Source: Anthoceros angustus (lineage: Eukaryota > Streptophyta > Anthocerotopsida > Anthocerotales > Anthocerotaceae). Taken from it: a stretch of DNA of 64,000 bases. Of the stretch, positions 11,136-22,636 are shown one piece after another; within the stretch, counting starts at the first letter, position 1, and the number at the start of each line of letters is the position of its first letter. The notes under the pieces are model-generated. The model did no database searches. It was not told the DNA's origin and saw only the letters and a program-made list of their open reading frames with translations. Where the stretch lies: assembly GCA_010909165.1 (NCBI GenBank), contig MU008158.1:2133478-2197477 (forward strand). The letters run 5' to 3'. The translations under genes were made by a program, and so were the position numbers.

Positions 11136-14100
11136 TCAATGCCGGTCACCACATAAACAAGACCCATCGATAAAGCGGTGCACCCGGTGGGCGTCTCTAA
11201 CTATGATTTCTCGTTTCTCCAGCCGAGACATGATCTTGGTGCTACTGTGGCAGTCGTCGCACATGCGCAGATTCTTGGTAACTAGCAGAGGAGTGCCAGC
11301 TGGGGTATTTAGAAGACCATATGCCAATGCAAGTTTTTCTGCATGCCCACATAATGCATCTACCTTCTGGCTGTCAGTCATAGACTTCAACACCAGCTCT
11401 TTCTTGGGCACATGGCCTCCCTCGTCCCTCACCTTCATGTTCATGGTTCTCAGGCCGGATGAAATATCAGCCCTACTTTCACCCACCGTGAACTCATGCA
11501 CTACGTTCTTCACTTCAATGCAAGCCTTCGCAGGCTTCTTCCAGGCTCCAGCAGCCTTTCTCAACATTTCTATTTCCTCCACATCCTCCCACCTGCCAGC
11601 AATGGCATATGTATAACCCAGGAGCACATATGCGGACGCATTGTCAGGCTCCAATTCAACCAGCCGGTCAAAACATCGTTTTGCCCGCACGACGTCACCA
11701 TGGTTCTTACAGGCACTCAGCAGAGATGTCCAACCAGCTGCACTACTTTCATATGGCATAGTCAGCAACAGGTTTTCTGCCTCATCTAATTGGCCAGAGC
11801 GTGCAAACAGGTCTACCATGCAAACATAGTGTTTGACAGTTGGCATGATGCCATTTTCATTCATCAGTAAGAAGTATCGCTGCCCATCAGTGATCCGGCC
11901 CGCGTGACTGCATGCCACTAGAAGACTCGTGAAGATCGCATCATCAAGCTTGACCCCGTGCTGCCGCATCTCATCGAAAAAATCCATGGCCACTTGGGCA
12001 TCACCATGTTCGGCATAGCCATTCAGCAGAGCGGTCCATGTCACTGCATCTTTCACGGACAATGTATCAAACACTCGCCGAGCTTCATCTAGGTCTGCGC
12101 ACTTCGCATACATATCCACCAAGCAGCTGCCGATAACCACATCAGATTCTAGACCTCGTTCCCGAACTTCGGCATGAAGCTGCTTTCCCTGATGCAACGC
12201 ACCGACAGAGGCACATGCTTGCAGAAGACAGATAATTGTGACATTATTAGCTGGAGTCATGCCATCCTCTAGCATTCGTGCATACAGAGCCAGGGCTTCC
12301 TGACCCATTCCCTGCTGTGCATATCCTGCAATAATAGAAGTCCATGTCACCACATCTCTTGTAAACAACGCATCAAACACTCTGCGAGCATCCTCTAAAC
12401 TGCCGAATTTTGCATACATGTCCACCAGGCAACTGCCAACAACCACATCAGCCTCCAGCCCTGCTTCCTGAATTTCTAAATGAAGCTTCCTGCCCTCAAG
12501 CACAGCTCCAGTGCTGGCACAAGCTTTCAAGAGGGATGCGTATGTTACGTGATCGGCTGAGATAATGCCTTCCTGCCGCATACAATCATAAAGGTCAAGG
12601 GCTTCTCGACCCATTTCCTGCTGTGCATACCCTGAGATCATGACGTTCCAGGTCACCACATCTCTTGTAGGCAGTCTGTCAAACACTTGACGAGCATCCA
12701 GTAAACTTCCACACTTTGCATACAGGTCCACTAGGCAACTGCCAATAAACACATCAGCTTGCAGGCCTTTCTTTTGGACCTCTGCATGAAGCTGCTTCCT
12801 GATGCAACGCACCGACAGAGGCACATGCTTGCAGAAGACAGATAATTGTGACATTATTAGCTGGAGTCATGCCATCCTCTAGCATTCGTGCATACAGAGC
12901 CAGGGCTTCCTGACCCATTCCCTGCTGTGCATATCCTGCAATAATAGAAGTCCATGTCACCACATCTCTTGTAAACAACGCATCAAACACTCTGCGAGCA
13001 TCCTCTAAACTGCCGAATTTTGCATACATGTCCACCAGGCAACTGCCAACAACCACATCAGCCTCCAGCCCTGCTTCCTGAATTTCTAAATGAAGCTTCC
13101 TGCCCTCAAGCACAGCTCCAGTGCTGGCACAAGCTTTCAAGAGGGATGCGTATGTTACGTGATCGGCTGAGATAATGCCTTCCTGCCGCATACAATCATA
13201 AAGGTCAAGGGCTTCTCGACCCATTTCCTGCTGTGCATACCCTGAGATCATGACGTTCCAGGTCACCACATCTCTTGTAGGCAGTCTGTCAAACACTTGA
13301 CGAGCATCCAGTAAACTTCCACACTTTGCATACAGGTCCACTAGGCAACTGCCAATAAACACATCAGCTTGCAGGCCTTTCTTTTGGACCTCTGCATGAA
13401 GCTGCTTACCCTGCTCCAATGCTTTGATGCTAGCACACGCTTTGAGCAGGCACATATAAGTTACAAGGTTGGGTTGCATAGAGCTGTCCTCTTGCATACT
13501 TGCATAAAGACTGAGGGCCTCTTGACCCAGCCCATGCTGAGCATAAGCTGTGATCATAGCATTCCATATCACCACATCTTTTGCTGGTAAACTGTCAAAA
13601 ACTCTGCGAGCATCCTGTAAGCTCCCGCACTTAGAATACATGTCTACCAAGCAGCTTCCCACGTACACGTTGGGTTCAACTTTACTCTTCGACATATCAG
13701 CATGGACTTCCTTCCCAGAGACCAAATCTGCTGCACCAGCACACGCTTTGAGGACAGCCACAAAAACATAGCTGTTCGGCTTCACCGCTGACTCTCGCCG
13801 CATTTGTCGATAGAGACCTATAGCTTGCACGAACTGGCCATGTTGAGCATGCGCTAAAATAATGGACTCCCACGTATGGTTGTCTGGTGCAGGCACCTTA
13901 CTGAAGACCTGGTTTGCCTCCTCCAACCTCCCATGCGAAGTATACATCCGTATGAGATGATTGGCAACGAATGCATCTGAATCATACCCACCCTGACCAG
14001 CAAGGGCGTGGATACGATTGCCAAGAACCAGATCCCTTTCTTCCATGCATCTCTTCAGCAGCCGACTGAAGACAGAGGTATCAACAGAGGATTTCACCTG

Positions 14101-14898
14101 CACCAGTTGGTCCAACGCCTCAACGGCATCCACTAGCTCTCCCTCCCAGCAAAGTCCTCGCGAGCCTTCATCCTCTGAATTCCCACTCAACCCAACTCCC
14201 AGTTCATCCAGCTTGGCGAGCTTCGTGTCCACCCAAGCAGGCTTGTGCGAGTTGTCCAGCCACAAACCCACCTTTGTCCTCTTGTGCTTGAAATCAGGAT
14301 GACGAGGGCTCCTCTTCTCTTTCCTATTGTCCCACCAGAGCGCAGGCTCGGAGAATAAGTCCTGCCACAAGAGCTCGTCTCGGCCTTCCTGCTCAACGGA
14401 CGAGGGTGAAGCTGCAGCATTGCCATTCCCAGACGACCTCTCTCCCACAGCTCCTGCTCTATGCCACCGCTTACTCCGACCTCCCCCTTGAGCATCCCAC
14501 GAAGCTAGCTGCGAATCCACCCACGCAGGCTTGTCTGCATTGTCCAGCCACAGTGCCTGCTGGAATGTCTTGTGCCTGAAGTCAGGATGGCGAGAGCTTC
14601 TCTTCTCCTGCCTGTTATCCCACCACTGAGTGGAACTTTTGAAGAATCCTCGCCACAAAACCTCCGGCACCTCGTTCTGCGCAACTCCTCCTTTGCCGTT
14701 CTTCAGTCCAGGAAACGCTGCGTGTATCTCACAACGACCCACACTTCCAGCCTTGCCTGGCGGGCAACTTGGGTACACGAATCCGCCATTAAATCCCACC
14801 CTCTTCTCGCCTGCATTTTCTGTCAGTGGGAAATTCGACGGCAACGCATCAACAGCAAAGCGTTGCTGCTTGACCGCCATTCTCCCAGGACCTGGCAA
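11136..14898 (-). CDS. PPR RNA-editing factor, PLS-E-DYW type (KP variant) with two N-terminal PDF motifs
   Basis: Likely organellar RNA-editing factor. It has no intron and starts at ATG 14898 (a second Met lies seven codons in). Residues ~80-135 and ~176-231 are two copies of a W/PDF-rich module (QWWDNRQEKR..HPDFRHK..ALWLDN..PAWV and LWWDNRKEKR..HPDFKHK..LWLDN..PAWV), matching the PDF motif of plant OSB ssDNA-binding proteins. From about residue 275 come PLS-type PPR triplets (VDMYAKCGSLEDARRVFD...). The C-terminal deaminase-like domain keeps HAE (GHAEKLALAYGLL) and CDDCH, but the PG box reads WKKPAKACIEVKN and the protein ends GSCLCGDRH rather than DYW. A 610-bp tandem duplication breaks the frame between 12754 and 12854. 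Removing one copy leaves a single frame of about 1050 residues. Confidence 0.85.
12188..13407. repeat. 610-bp identical tandem duplication inside the PPR gene
   Basis: 12188-12797 and 12798-13407 repeat at an offset of exactly 610 bp; every line I compared is identical. The junction lies in a stretch shared by successive PPR repeats (GCATGAAGCTGCTT, the LHAEV region) and has lost two bases. Because 610 is not a multiple of three, the copy shifts the frame and truncates the long N-terminal reading frame. Confidence 0.93.
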
Positions 14899-15119
14899 GC
14901 CAGACAGGCAAAGGAAACGCTCGACATGTATGTGGTATCCGAATTATGTACATCAGGAATTCGCCCGGTACATACCTACATACTTAGGTGTGTATGACAA
15001 CAGCACACAGATTTGTGAAGAAATAAAACGCTTTTCTATTTCTAGGGCTTGCTTGCTGCTCTTCACATCCGGTGTGTGAGCTCGATTCCGGGCGGGAGCG
15101 TAATCCGAGCTTGGGCGCC
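14899..15119. promoter_or_regulatory. Short shared region between divergent PPR and MAGO starts
   Basis: Only 221 bp separate the two start codons, so both promoters must overlap here or extend into the genes. It holds a TACATACCTACATACTTAGG-type stretch at about 14970-14990 and an AT-rich segment at 15005-15045. No definite TATA box can be assigned. Confidence 0.5.
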
Positions 15120-15835
15120 ATGAACGTGGAGCGGGAAGGAAGGGGCAGGGAGCAGCAGCAGCAGGCGGCGGAGGATGTCGGGGAGTTCTATGTCCGCTAC
15201 TACGTTGGCCACAAGGGCAAGTTCGGGCACGAGTTCCTCGAGTTCGAGTTCCGGCCCGATGGCAAGCTGCGCTACGCCAACAACTCCAACTATAAGAACG
15301 ACACAATGATCCGGAAGGAGGTTTTCCTCACCCACGCGGCCTTGCGGGAGTGCCGGCGGATCATCGCCGACAGCGAGGTTGGTCAATCTGTCTTCTTCTC
15401 TGCTTCTGGTTTGCTACATATCTGCACTCTAGGGTAAGCTTCAACGTGTGGCGCTGGGTTGGTGCAGCTCATGAAGGAGGACGACAACAACTGGCCTGAG
15501 CCTGACAGGGTCGGTCGCCAAGAGCTGGAGATCGTAATGGGGAATGAGCACATCTCTTTCACCACATCCAAGATCGGCTCCCTCTTGGACGTGCAGAGTA
15601 GCAAGGATCCTGAGGGTTTGCGAATATTTTACTACCTTGTGCAGGTTTGTGGCCGTTCTATGGTTGTTTTGCTCTGTGATATTGGGAGAAGCAAAGTGGA
15701 GGTTGTACTGCAGAACGTAATGTTTATTGTGGTAGCGAAGACCTTTTCCTTCCCTAACTCCAGCTGCATTTGCAGGACTTGAAGTGCTTCGTCTTCTCGC
15801 TCATCGGCCTTCATTTCAAGATTAAGCCGATATAG
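15120..15835 (+). CDS. MAGO: Mago nashi, exon-junction complex core subunit
   Basis: Partner of Y14 in the exon-junction complex, acting in mRNA localisation, splicing memory and decay. Three exons join in phase: 15120-15377, 15468-15644 and 15776-15835, giving 164 residues, the normal family length plus a short N-terminal extension with a Gln run ([10 protein letters not shown]). Conserved signatures are [73 protein letters not shown] and LHFKIKPI at the end. The ATG at 15120 is chosen because it directly precedes the usual N-terminus. The upstream in-frame codon at 15072 is TGT-adjacent and not an ATG. The gene is intact. Confidence 0.97.
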
Positions 15836-16389
15836 GACAATGGATTTGCAGGGCTTGTGTTTCTTTTTTCAGTAACGAACACGGGCTTGTGTTGGCCTGC
15901 CTCGCAGCATTTTACCTGTAACATGTTAGTTTCAGTATCCAATGATGCCTTGCGAGTGCTTCTTTTGGTTCTTGTGTCCGAAGCACCCGAGAGTTAGATG
16001 CTATCATAGTCGGATGACGTTTAAGTCCCGACCCGAGGTTGTCGGGGTCAAGGACAGCTTGAAGCTTGAACTGCTTTGAAGCATAACAAGTACCAATCAG
16101 ATTCACCTAGAAGAAGTCATGACTGTATTTTAACATTCTGCGCAGCTACAGTCTCTGCATTACACCCTTATGTTCAGTTCTTCCCAGGCAAAGCATGAAG
16201 AAGCAATTCGCAAGTCGCAGCAGGATGGAAGCGTCTTACTTGCCATTGCTTTGAAAAGCAAACGCGGCGGATCATCAAACGTTATTGCATCCACTGGTGT
16301 AACGATAGTCCAGAGGGAAAAAATGGTGGAACGACAGAAAGCTGACTGTTGTAAGACACAAAAACATATTTCACATTGACGGCATGCAC

Positions 16390-18942
16390 CTATCCTCCCG
16401 AGTGTGCAACGGGAGTGGTGACAAACTGGCCATTTTGATAAACGTTGAGAAACTGCTCTGGCAATGCGAGCTCCACCTGCAGCACCAGAGTCAAAAGTGA
16501 TGAGGCAACACAAGACAGGAAGGTATTCAGCAGTATCGATAGTCGATCAACATACCAGGTCAGCGTCTTCAGTGGCACCAGGAACCAGCACATTGATTTC
16601 ACTTGACTTGGCGGTGGTGATTGATGCACTCAGAGATGTCTGACTAAGGTACAGTTGGCAGCCATTGGTGTTATCCACCGCAATGGTTGGCGCAGTGCCC
16701 TGGTATGCCAAAACCAGAGTAAGAGGAGGATAAGGCAGAAGCCAAGTGCCACCAAATTAGCTTCTACATGCATACACAGACTGAAGAACAGACCTGACAT
16801 TGCACCTCCACACAGTACATGCATTCACAGACTGAGGAACACACCTGACATTGCACCTCCACACTGGTCGAATTCACGATTTCACAAGCAGCGACAACAT
16901 CCTGCAGTCAGAGCACATGAGGGTCAAGGCAGATAGAACCCCGAGTCTGAGGCACAACTAGCTCGTGGTGAGCAGAATGTGTACCTGGAACACCAGTCCA
17001 GATTTGGAGCACTTGTCGATTGTTATGTTGTTCACTTTGCCTGTTTCCCAAACAAGAGCACGTTAGCCAGTTGGCGCGAAACGATGGGACAGAGGGCAAC
17101 TCAACAATCCTTGAGAAGATCTGGCGTACTGACCTTTCACCTGGATGACTGAATTTTTGCATGCATAGACGTATACAGACTGCCGGGGATTGCAGTTCTC
17201 TATGACAATGCTCTTATTGCCATCTTGATACTCAACAACCCACCTGAAAATGCGAAGCCCACCACCACCATGTGCAAATCCAACACGTCAGCTCAGACCC
17301 TATTGTTAGACATTCGTCCAGAACTTGACTTCCGAACTGAGACAAGTTACCCACTTGCGTTCTTGTTGCAGTTCGAACTTAGGAGTTCCTATTCGAGCAG
17401 ACACAGCAGAAAGCCCATTTCCCCCATCCTTTCCCGGAGTTGCGGGTCCAGCAGGCACCGCACCCGACCGGTCTGCCCGGTTTTTGGTCTTCATGTCATC
17501 AGTCACTTTCCTCAGCCCTGAAAACGGTAGAAGTTCAGCACGGATGCACACTCGTCCCCTACTCAAATCAATGCCGAGAAAGCTTCAGCACCTGAGGTCA
17601 CTGCCTCCCCCTTATTAAGTTCCTGGAAGATTGCATTCATGGTTGGCTTGTTGCCGTTGGCACCATTAGAGCCGGATGGTGGCGGAACCCCTACTGGCGG
17701 AGGTGGTGGCGGCAAAGGTGCCTTCGGTGGAGGTGGCGGTGCCGGACTGGCCCTCTTCTGAGTATCTGAGCCACCACCAGCGTAAAATTGCGCCACTTCA
17801 ATTCCCGAAGGGTTCCAAGCTGGTCCTGTTGTGTGATACTTCTTCACGTAGTCCTTGAGCCGAACCGTGAACAGAGACTTGATAGACTTCGCCCAATCTG
17901 TCTGGTTCTCATCTTTACCTCGAAACTCCATAAGCACCTGCGCACGAGGAGCACTACTGAAGTTCCCCCGAATGCAAAATGATCTACACAGCCGACCGGC
18001 AGTTGCAGTGCACTTGCACCCCTCAGTTGTGTGCAAACGAGGAAACAAAAAGCCCGCCCAACCTTGTTGTTGTAGAACTCAGCCGCTTGCCAGCTCTCAT
18101 CCACATGAGGTCCGGGCAAGCTGAGACCTGGTTCAGAGAAACTGGTGAGCGGTACTTGGCCCCTGGCTCATGAGAAACCACTGCAATGGACGGGGTTGGT
18201 AACGCACCGCAGTCCTTCCCTGTGTAGACAACCCACGAGAGAGCCGACATACTTTCTTGCACAGTCTTCAGATGGTTATACGCATCGGTCCTCCTTCCTT
18301 CCGTCAGATTGAAAGCCTTGGTGATCACGCCGGCAAGCGGCTTGATCAGCTGTTGCAAGTTCTGGAGATCCGGTTGCTGCAGTGCCAACAAGCGCAATCA
18401 GTCACGTTCGGTAAACAGCTCCCTACAGCTCATAAACCCACGCAAGGATCCACACCCCAAAACCCCGAAATCCGCATTCTTCACGATCCGCACTCGCCCA
18501 ACAAGACCCAGATCCCGAACCACCCAATCCCGCATTCCATCCATTGAACGAGGCAAGCACCGATCAAGCGACCGACCTTGCATTGCGAAATGGCCCTGAC
18601 GATGCCGTACTCGGCCACAAACGCCTCCTGCAGCAGCTTGGTGGCCACCAGCACCTGCCCCCCGATCTTTTCCGCCACAGCCACGAGACGCGCCACGCCG
18701 AAGTCGGTGGACTCCAGCAGCTCCCGGAAGGCCAGCACGGAGGGAGCATCCCCCGAGGAGGAAGCGGAGGGCGACGGCACGGGAAGCGGTGCCGGGACGG
18801 GCGCAGGCAAGGGCGCTCCGCCGCCGGATCTGGGCGGGGAGGAGGAATTGTAGAGAATCCTGGGGTCCAGCCTCTCCAAGCGCTGCACGGCCGCCTCCAG
18901 GCGGGCCACCAGGCCCGCTAGGGCCAACTCCTGCTCCGCCAT
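16390..18942 (-). CDS. CAP1: Adenylyl cyclase-associated protein (CAP), actin-monomer recycling factor
   Basis: Binds G-actin and promotes nucleotide exchange and cofilin-actin turnover in the cytoplasm. Ten exons join in phase: 18942-18577, 18376-18208, 18127-18063, 17937-17592, 17517-17355, 17243-17134, 17040-16985, 16901-16845, 16699-16556 and 16476-16390, coding 520 residues. The N-terminal helical part starts MAEQELALAGLVARLEAAVQ. YTGKDCGLSLPGPHVDESWQ follows, then the Pro-rich segment (PPPPPPKAPLPPPPPP). The WH2-like/linker region contains SGLRKVTDDMKTKNRADRS. The C-terminal CARP beta-helix has NCNPRQSVYVYACKNSVIQ, GKVNNITIDKCSKSG, GCQLYLS and SSEINVLVPG. It ends FVTTPVAHSGG. The gene is convergent with MAGO. 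Intron sequence next to exon 8 carries a ~48-bp tandem repeat (16763-16860) that includes the exon end. Confidence 0.96.
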
Positions 18943-21465
18943 CGCTCTCACTCGTCTCAATGTGCCTGCCACTGCCTGCTCCCTGCTCCCTGCTCGCAAG
19001 AAGCACACCAATTCGTCGGCTCCAACACGTCGGTGTCGCCGCCCAGCACACTCACTTACTTGGCGGTGCCGCTACTCGCTCGCCGCAATTGGCGGCTCCT
19101 CGATCCTACCCGCTTTGCATCGGCAGCATTGCATGCTCACCGCTGGCCCCACACCGCCTGTGAAGAGTATGTACATACCTCGCTGCTTAATGCTCCAGTC
19201 GCGCATCGCGTTTCAGCAATTATAATGTCTACATCAACCTTGCATCCAGAGAGACTTTCCTCCTCCCGACGAAATGTGGAAGCAATTAGGTACCTATTAA
19301 GTAGAAAGATTTTTTAGTTAACTTAAGACTGTACACCTAGGTACAGAAATTTCGGAGTTCAATTCAATTTTTAATATTCTTATCTTGGATATATAGTTAT
19401 GGAGTAATATATTAATCAGAGTCTCCATGAGTTAATCAAACTCAACGTAGAAAACCAAGGGCAGCAGTGGCCAGGCGGTAGACTACCATCATTTCTTTTC
19501 CTTAGAGTAAGTGTTATTGTTATAACAAGTCACATTGCGTACAACAAGTGAGCGCTCGTTATTCTGCATCTTAATTAAAGTATGGATTGGCTGATCTTGT
19601 TCACATAATTATAATGAAGATTGCATGCGTTTTCATTCGCCCAAGACGACGCTCTTCGGTTCCGGTGTCCAATATGGGCTCGTCAACAAGCCCATACCAT
19701 AGCTCCTTTCGGATGCCCATATCGACATGATCTTCCAATGCCCCATGACCCATACCCCATGTCCTAAGTCACCGCGATACCCTGATGTGTCACGGTGTGC
19801 ATCCATGAGACTTGAGCCAAAGTGATGTCTCAAGAAAATTGGCTATTTGTCGCTTAATCATGTCGTGCTTTGTGCAGAATCTGGACCGGGCCAAGAAGGC
19901 CCGCTGTCAAACCGTTACTTGGCTGGATACCAACTACATATTTATCCTTATAGACTCAAATACCCATCCACTCACCCAAGATACTCTTCAGTGGTTCTCT
20001 CCTACCTCCGTGGCTGGTCAGTTCCACACAAACGTCCCATGGTTGTAATAGTCCCTTTGTTGCCAACAACGCCTCCGTCTATTATCAGGCCTCCTCCACT
20101 TTTGCAAGAGGAAGCCGATGGGCAGGAGGATATGGAGGCTTATGGGGTTTCGTTAGTTCAATTTTATGGTCCACTATCCGTGATGGAGGCAAACCGGGGG
20201 ACAAGCCCTGCGCTACTACATCCTGGAATTCAAATAACAATTTCTGAATTTGAGGATGTGTCTTGGCCTTACTTGTAACAATTTCTGAATTTGAGGATGT
20301 GTCTTGGCCTTACTTGTATTTGTGTCTCCAATTGGGGTTAACGTTATAGCTTCCCTCGCTAGGAAGGTGGTCGCGCCACTCTTCGCTTTCCTAACCTCCT
20401 TCGAGAATTTATGTTGGGTAAGTATCTGCACATGCACGCCCTCCACCATCCCATGCTTGTCAGGCTCCAGCTGTATTCGATGTTCCCTGCCTTGATGTGA
20501 GACCAACATCACCTTCTGTTCCCACTAGATCTGAGGGTTTAGGGCGGATTCGCATGAACCCACTTCCGGCTCTGTTCCGTAAGATTTTTAACGTGGCAGG
20601 GCGTCCTCATGTAAAGTAGCAAACCGAACCCGGAACTTTTCGCAGCAGGTCTCTGGTGTCTTCACACACGGGATTGAAGACATAAGCATGGCATTCTCGG
20701 CCGGTGCTCCATTGCTTCGAAATGGAGAGTCTCTACCATTGCTTGAAATGGAGAGTCTGCTACCATTGCTTGGAGGTCTCCTTGCAATAATTGATTCCTT
20801 TAATGCCATTGCTTTAAGGCCTCATCGTTGTAATTGCAGGTGACGGTCGACAAATGGTTCTTCTCCACTTGATGTAGATGCCCAATTCGAAGAATTAGAG
20901 ACCGTGTTGCACTCTTTACAGTATAATATCACAATGCTTCTAGCTCACTTGCAGCGTGTATCTCTCACCGAATGCTTCATGGGGTGCGATGCAGTATTAC
21001 ATTGCCGAGAGTGGATGGGCTTTTTTCCCTTCACCACAGAGAGTCTCACTTCTCCTGACACTGGCGGGCAGACCATAGACAATGCCTTTGATGACCAGTC
21101 CGGTAATGTTGTGGAGGAAGAAGCAAATCCTTGTGGTCGCTCCATCTTCCACTCCTAGGTTATCAAGAAGAATTGGTGCAAGTCATGAGCTCCTCTCAAA
21201 ATCGTGAGACTCGCGAGACAGGAGCTCCTCGCGAGATGTGAATTTGCAGATCTCGGTATTGAAGACCCAAAATGAACACCGGCTATACCCGGTCTGGATC
21301 ACGTCGTAGCTTCTTTCCGAGAACCGATTAAAACCACCTAAAAGCCCCCTCAGTAAACATAGGCGGGCCTTCCGTATGCTAATGATGGTCTCATGGCGGG
21401 CCCTTTTTCCGCCAAAATATCATTCCGGAAGCGGAGGTGCCCACATGCGAATCTGCCCTTATTAT
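18943..21465. other. Intergenic region upstream of CAP, up to the MULE target site
   Basis: No gene recognised. 19310-19620 is AT-rich. A 47-bp tandem repeat (AATTTCTGAATTTGAGGATG...) occupies about 20231-20326. Open frames in all three phases at 19847-20280 show no domain I know. A short direct repeat around ATTGCTTGAAATGGAGAGTC lies near 20710-20770. Confidence 0.55.
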
Positions 21466-21474
21466 GCCCTCCAA

Positions 21475-21775
21475 GCCAGGCGCTAATGGTCACTGTGCTC
21501 TTAATGCGAGCACGGAAACCAAAGCGCCAACTCACCATGGTGAGCATGTCACATCGCAGCGGTCATGCCATGCTTTCATCTACTCTCCCGTTCGGCGCGA
21601 CAGCATTTCGCGCGCCCGTCACTGCTTCACTATAGCTATATCGTATGTACTATGTATTGTACTCATATGTCTACGTATTTCTGAACCCGTCTTTAGTTTG
21701 AAGAAGTGCAAACTCTGAAAGTGCCCTATCCCGCCATAGCGAGGCCGCTCCATAGCTGGCCGTGACCGAACTTGC
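21475..21775. repeat. MULE left terminal inverted repeat
   Basis: Complementary to 25106-25388. The outer ~110 bp and the inner segment around ATAGCTATATCGTATGTACT match best; the middle differs by small gaps. Confidence 0.9.
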
Positions 21776-21841
21776 GTAATGAAGCTCGACTTGAACACGG
21801 TGGTCGCTCGGTTGGAGGAGGACGAGCCTACCAGCTAGCTT

Positions 21842-22525
21842 TTGTGCCTCTGCGCATCAACGCCTGATTACGATAGAGGCTCACATGTCTATAGAGGTTG
21901 CGTGAAATGTTTCATTGGTATCTCGCCGGGAGGGTGGTGTAAAAAATGTAAGGCTGTTGTGAATGGGCAAATGCAATACTCTTCGACTCCTCCTTGCGAT
22001 TCCGGTTGTGAGGCATGGGCGGCATTCACTCTTGGTAGAGATTTTATTAGGCTCACGGCTGAAGAGTTTAGCTTGAAGGAATTACGAGGAGAAGGTACAG
22101 AAGTCTTGGACCGGCTGCTGCACAAGAGTTTCCTGTGCCTCTTCTCCATCAAAAAGGCGTCAAGTCGACACCCTTCCAGCATCATCATTATAAGGGCTGA
22201 TGCAGTCTACATTCAGGAATTGTTCCCTGACCTTGGTGTGATGGACAACATAGCCAAGAATTTGCCACAATTCTGCACAGCTGCACAGACGCCTCTAATG
22301 CAAACAATTTCAGCTTTTCATGCGGACACAAATGAGTGCAGAGCCTCTGAAGACCTTGTGAGCAAACATGTGAACAAGCCTTTGTCAATTGTTGTGCCTC
22401 TTGTCGTTTGTTGTTCTCTGTCTATGGTTGTAACTATTGTGCTGGTTTCACTTCCAGCAAAGAGTCTTGCTGCGATATGTCTCGTAGTTTCTCTTGCAGC
22501 AATTATAGTGTTCAAGGTTTTGTAA
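21842..22525 (+). CDS. ORF inside the MULE resembling the RPA70 C-terminal zinc-ribbon/OB domain, with hydrophobic tail
   Basis: An open frame of about 227 codons on the strand opposite the transposase. It contains a CX2C...CX2C zinc ribbon (YRGCVKC and GGWCKKC), then CEAWAAFTLGRDFIRLTAEE and LLHKSFLCLFSIK..RADAV, an order and spacing like the C-terminal DNA-binding domain of RPA large subunits. The last ~50 residues hold two hydrophobic segments (PLSIVVPLVVCCSLSMVVTI and LAAICLVVSLAAIIVFKVL), atypical for RPA. The frame has no ATG at its start. An ATG at 21779 lies in the same frame but is separated from it by a TAG at 21836. It may be a captured gene piece, a damaged second MULE gene, or a gene with a missed intron. 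The RPA assignment rests on motif spacing only. Confidence 0.5.
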   Translation: MCLCASTPDYDRGSHVYRGCVKCFIGISPGGWCKKCKAVVNGQMQYSSTPPCDSGCEAWAAFTLGRDFIRLTAEEFSLKELRGEGTEVLDRLLHKSFLCLFSIKKASSRHPSSIIIIRADAVYIQELFPDLGVMDNIAKNLPQFCTAAQTPLMQTISAFHADTNECRASEDLVSKHVNKPLSIVVPLVVCCSLSMVVTIVLVSLPAKSLAAICLVVSLAAIIVFKVL

Positions 22526-22636
22526 GCGGTCAAAGACACGAGCTGTCCAACGTAAATTACAAAGTGCCAAGTACAGTTGGTTCTCAATTCATGTCTTATG
22601 TGTCCATGTATCACAAATAGGCTTGGCATGCATTCC

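Noticed and set aside
19847-20280. Open frames in several phases, possible gene fragment
   Set aside because: No recognisable domain in any phase and no consistent splice sites; left as intergenic.
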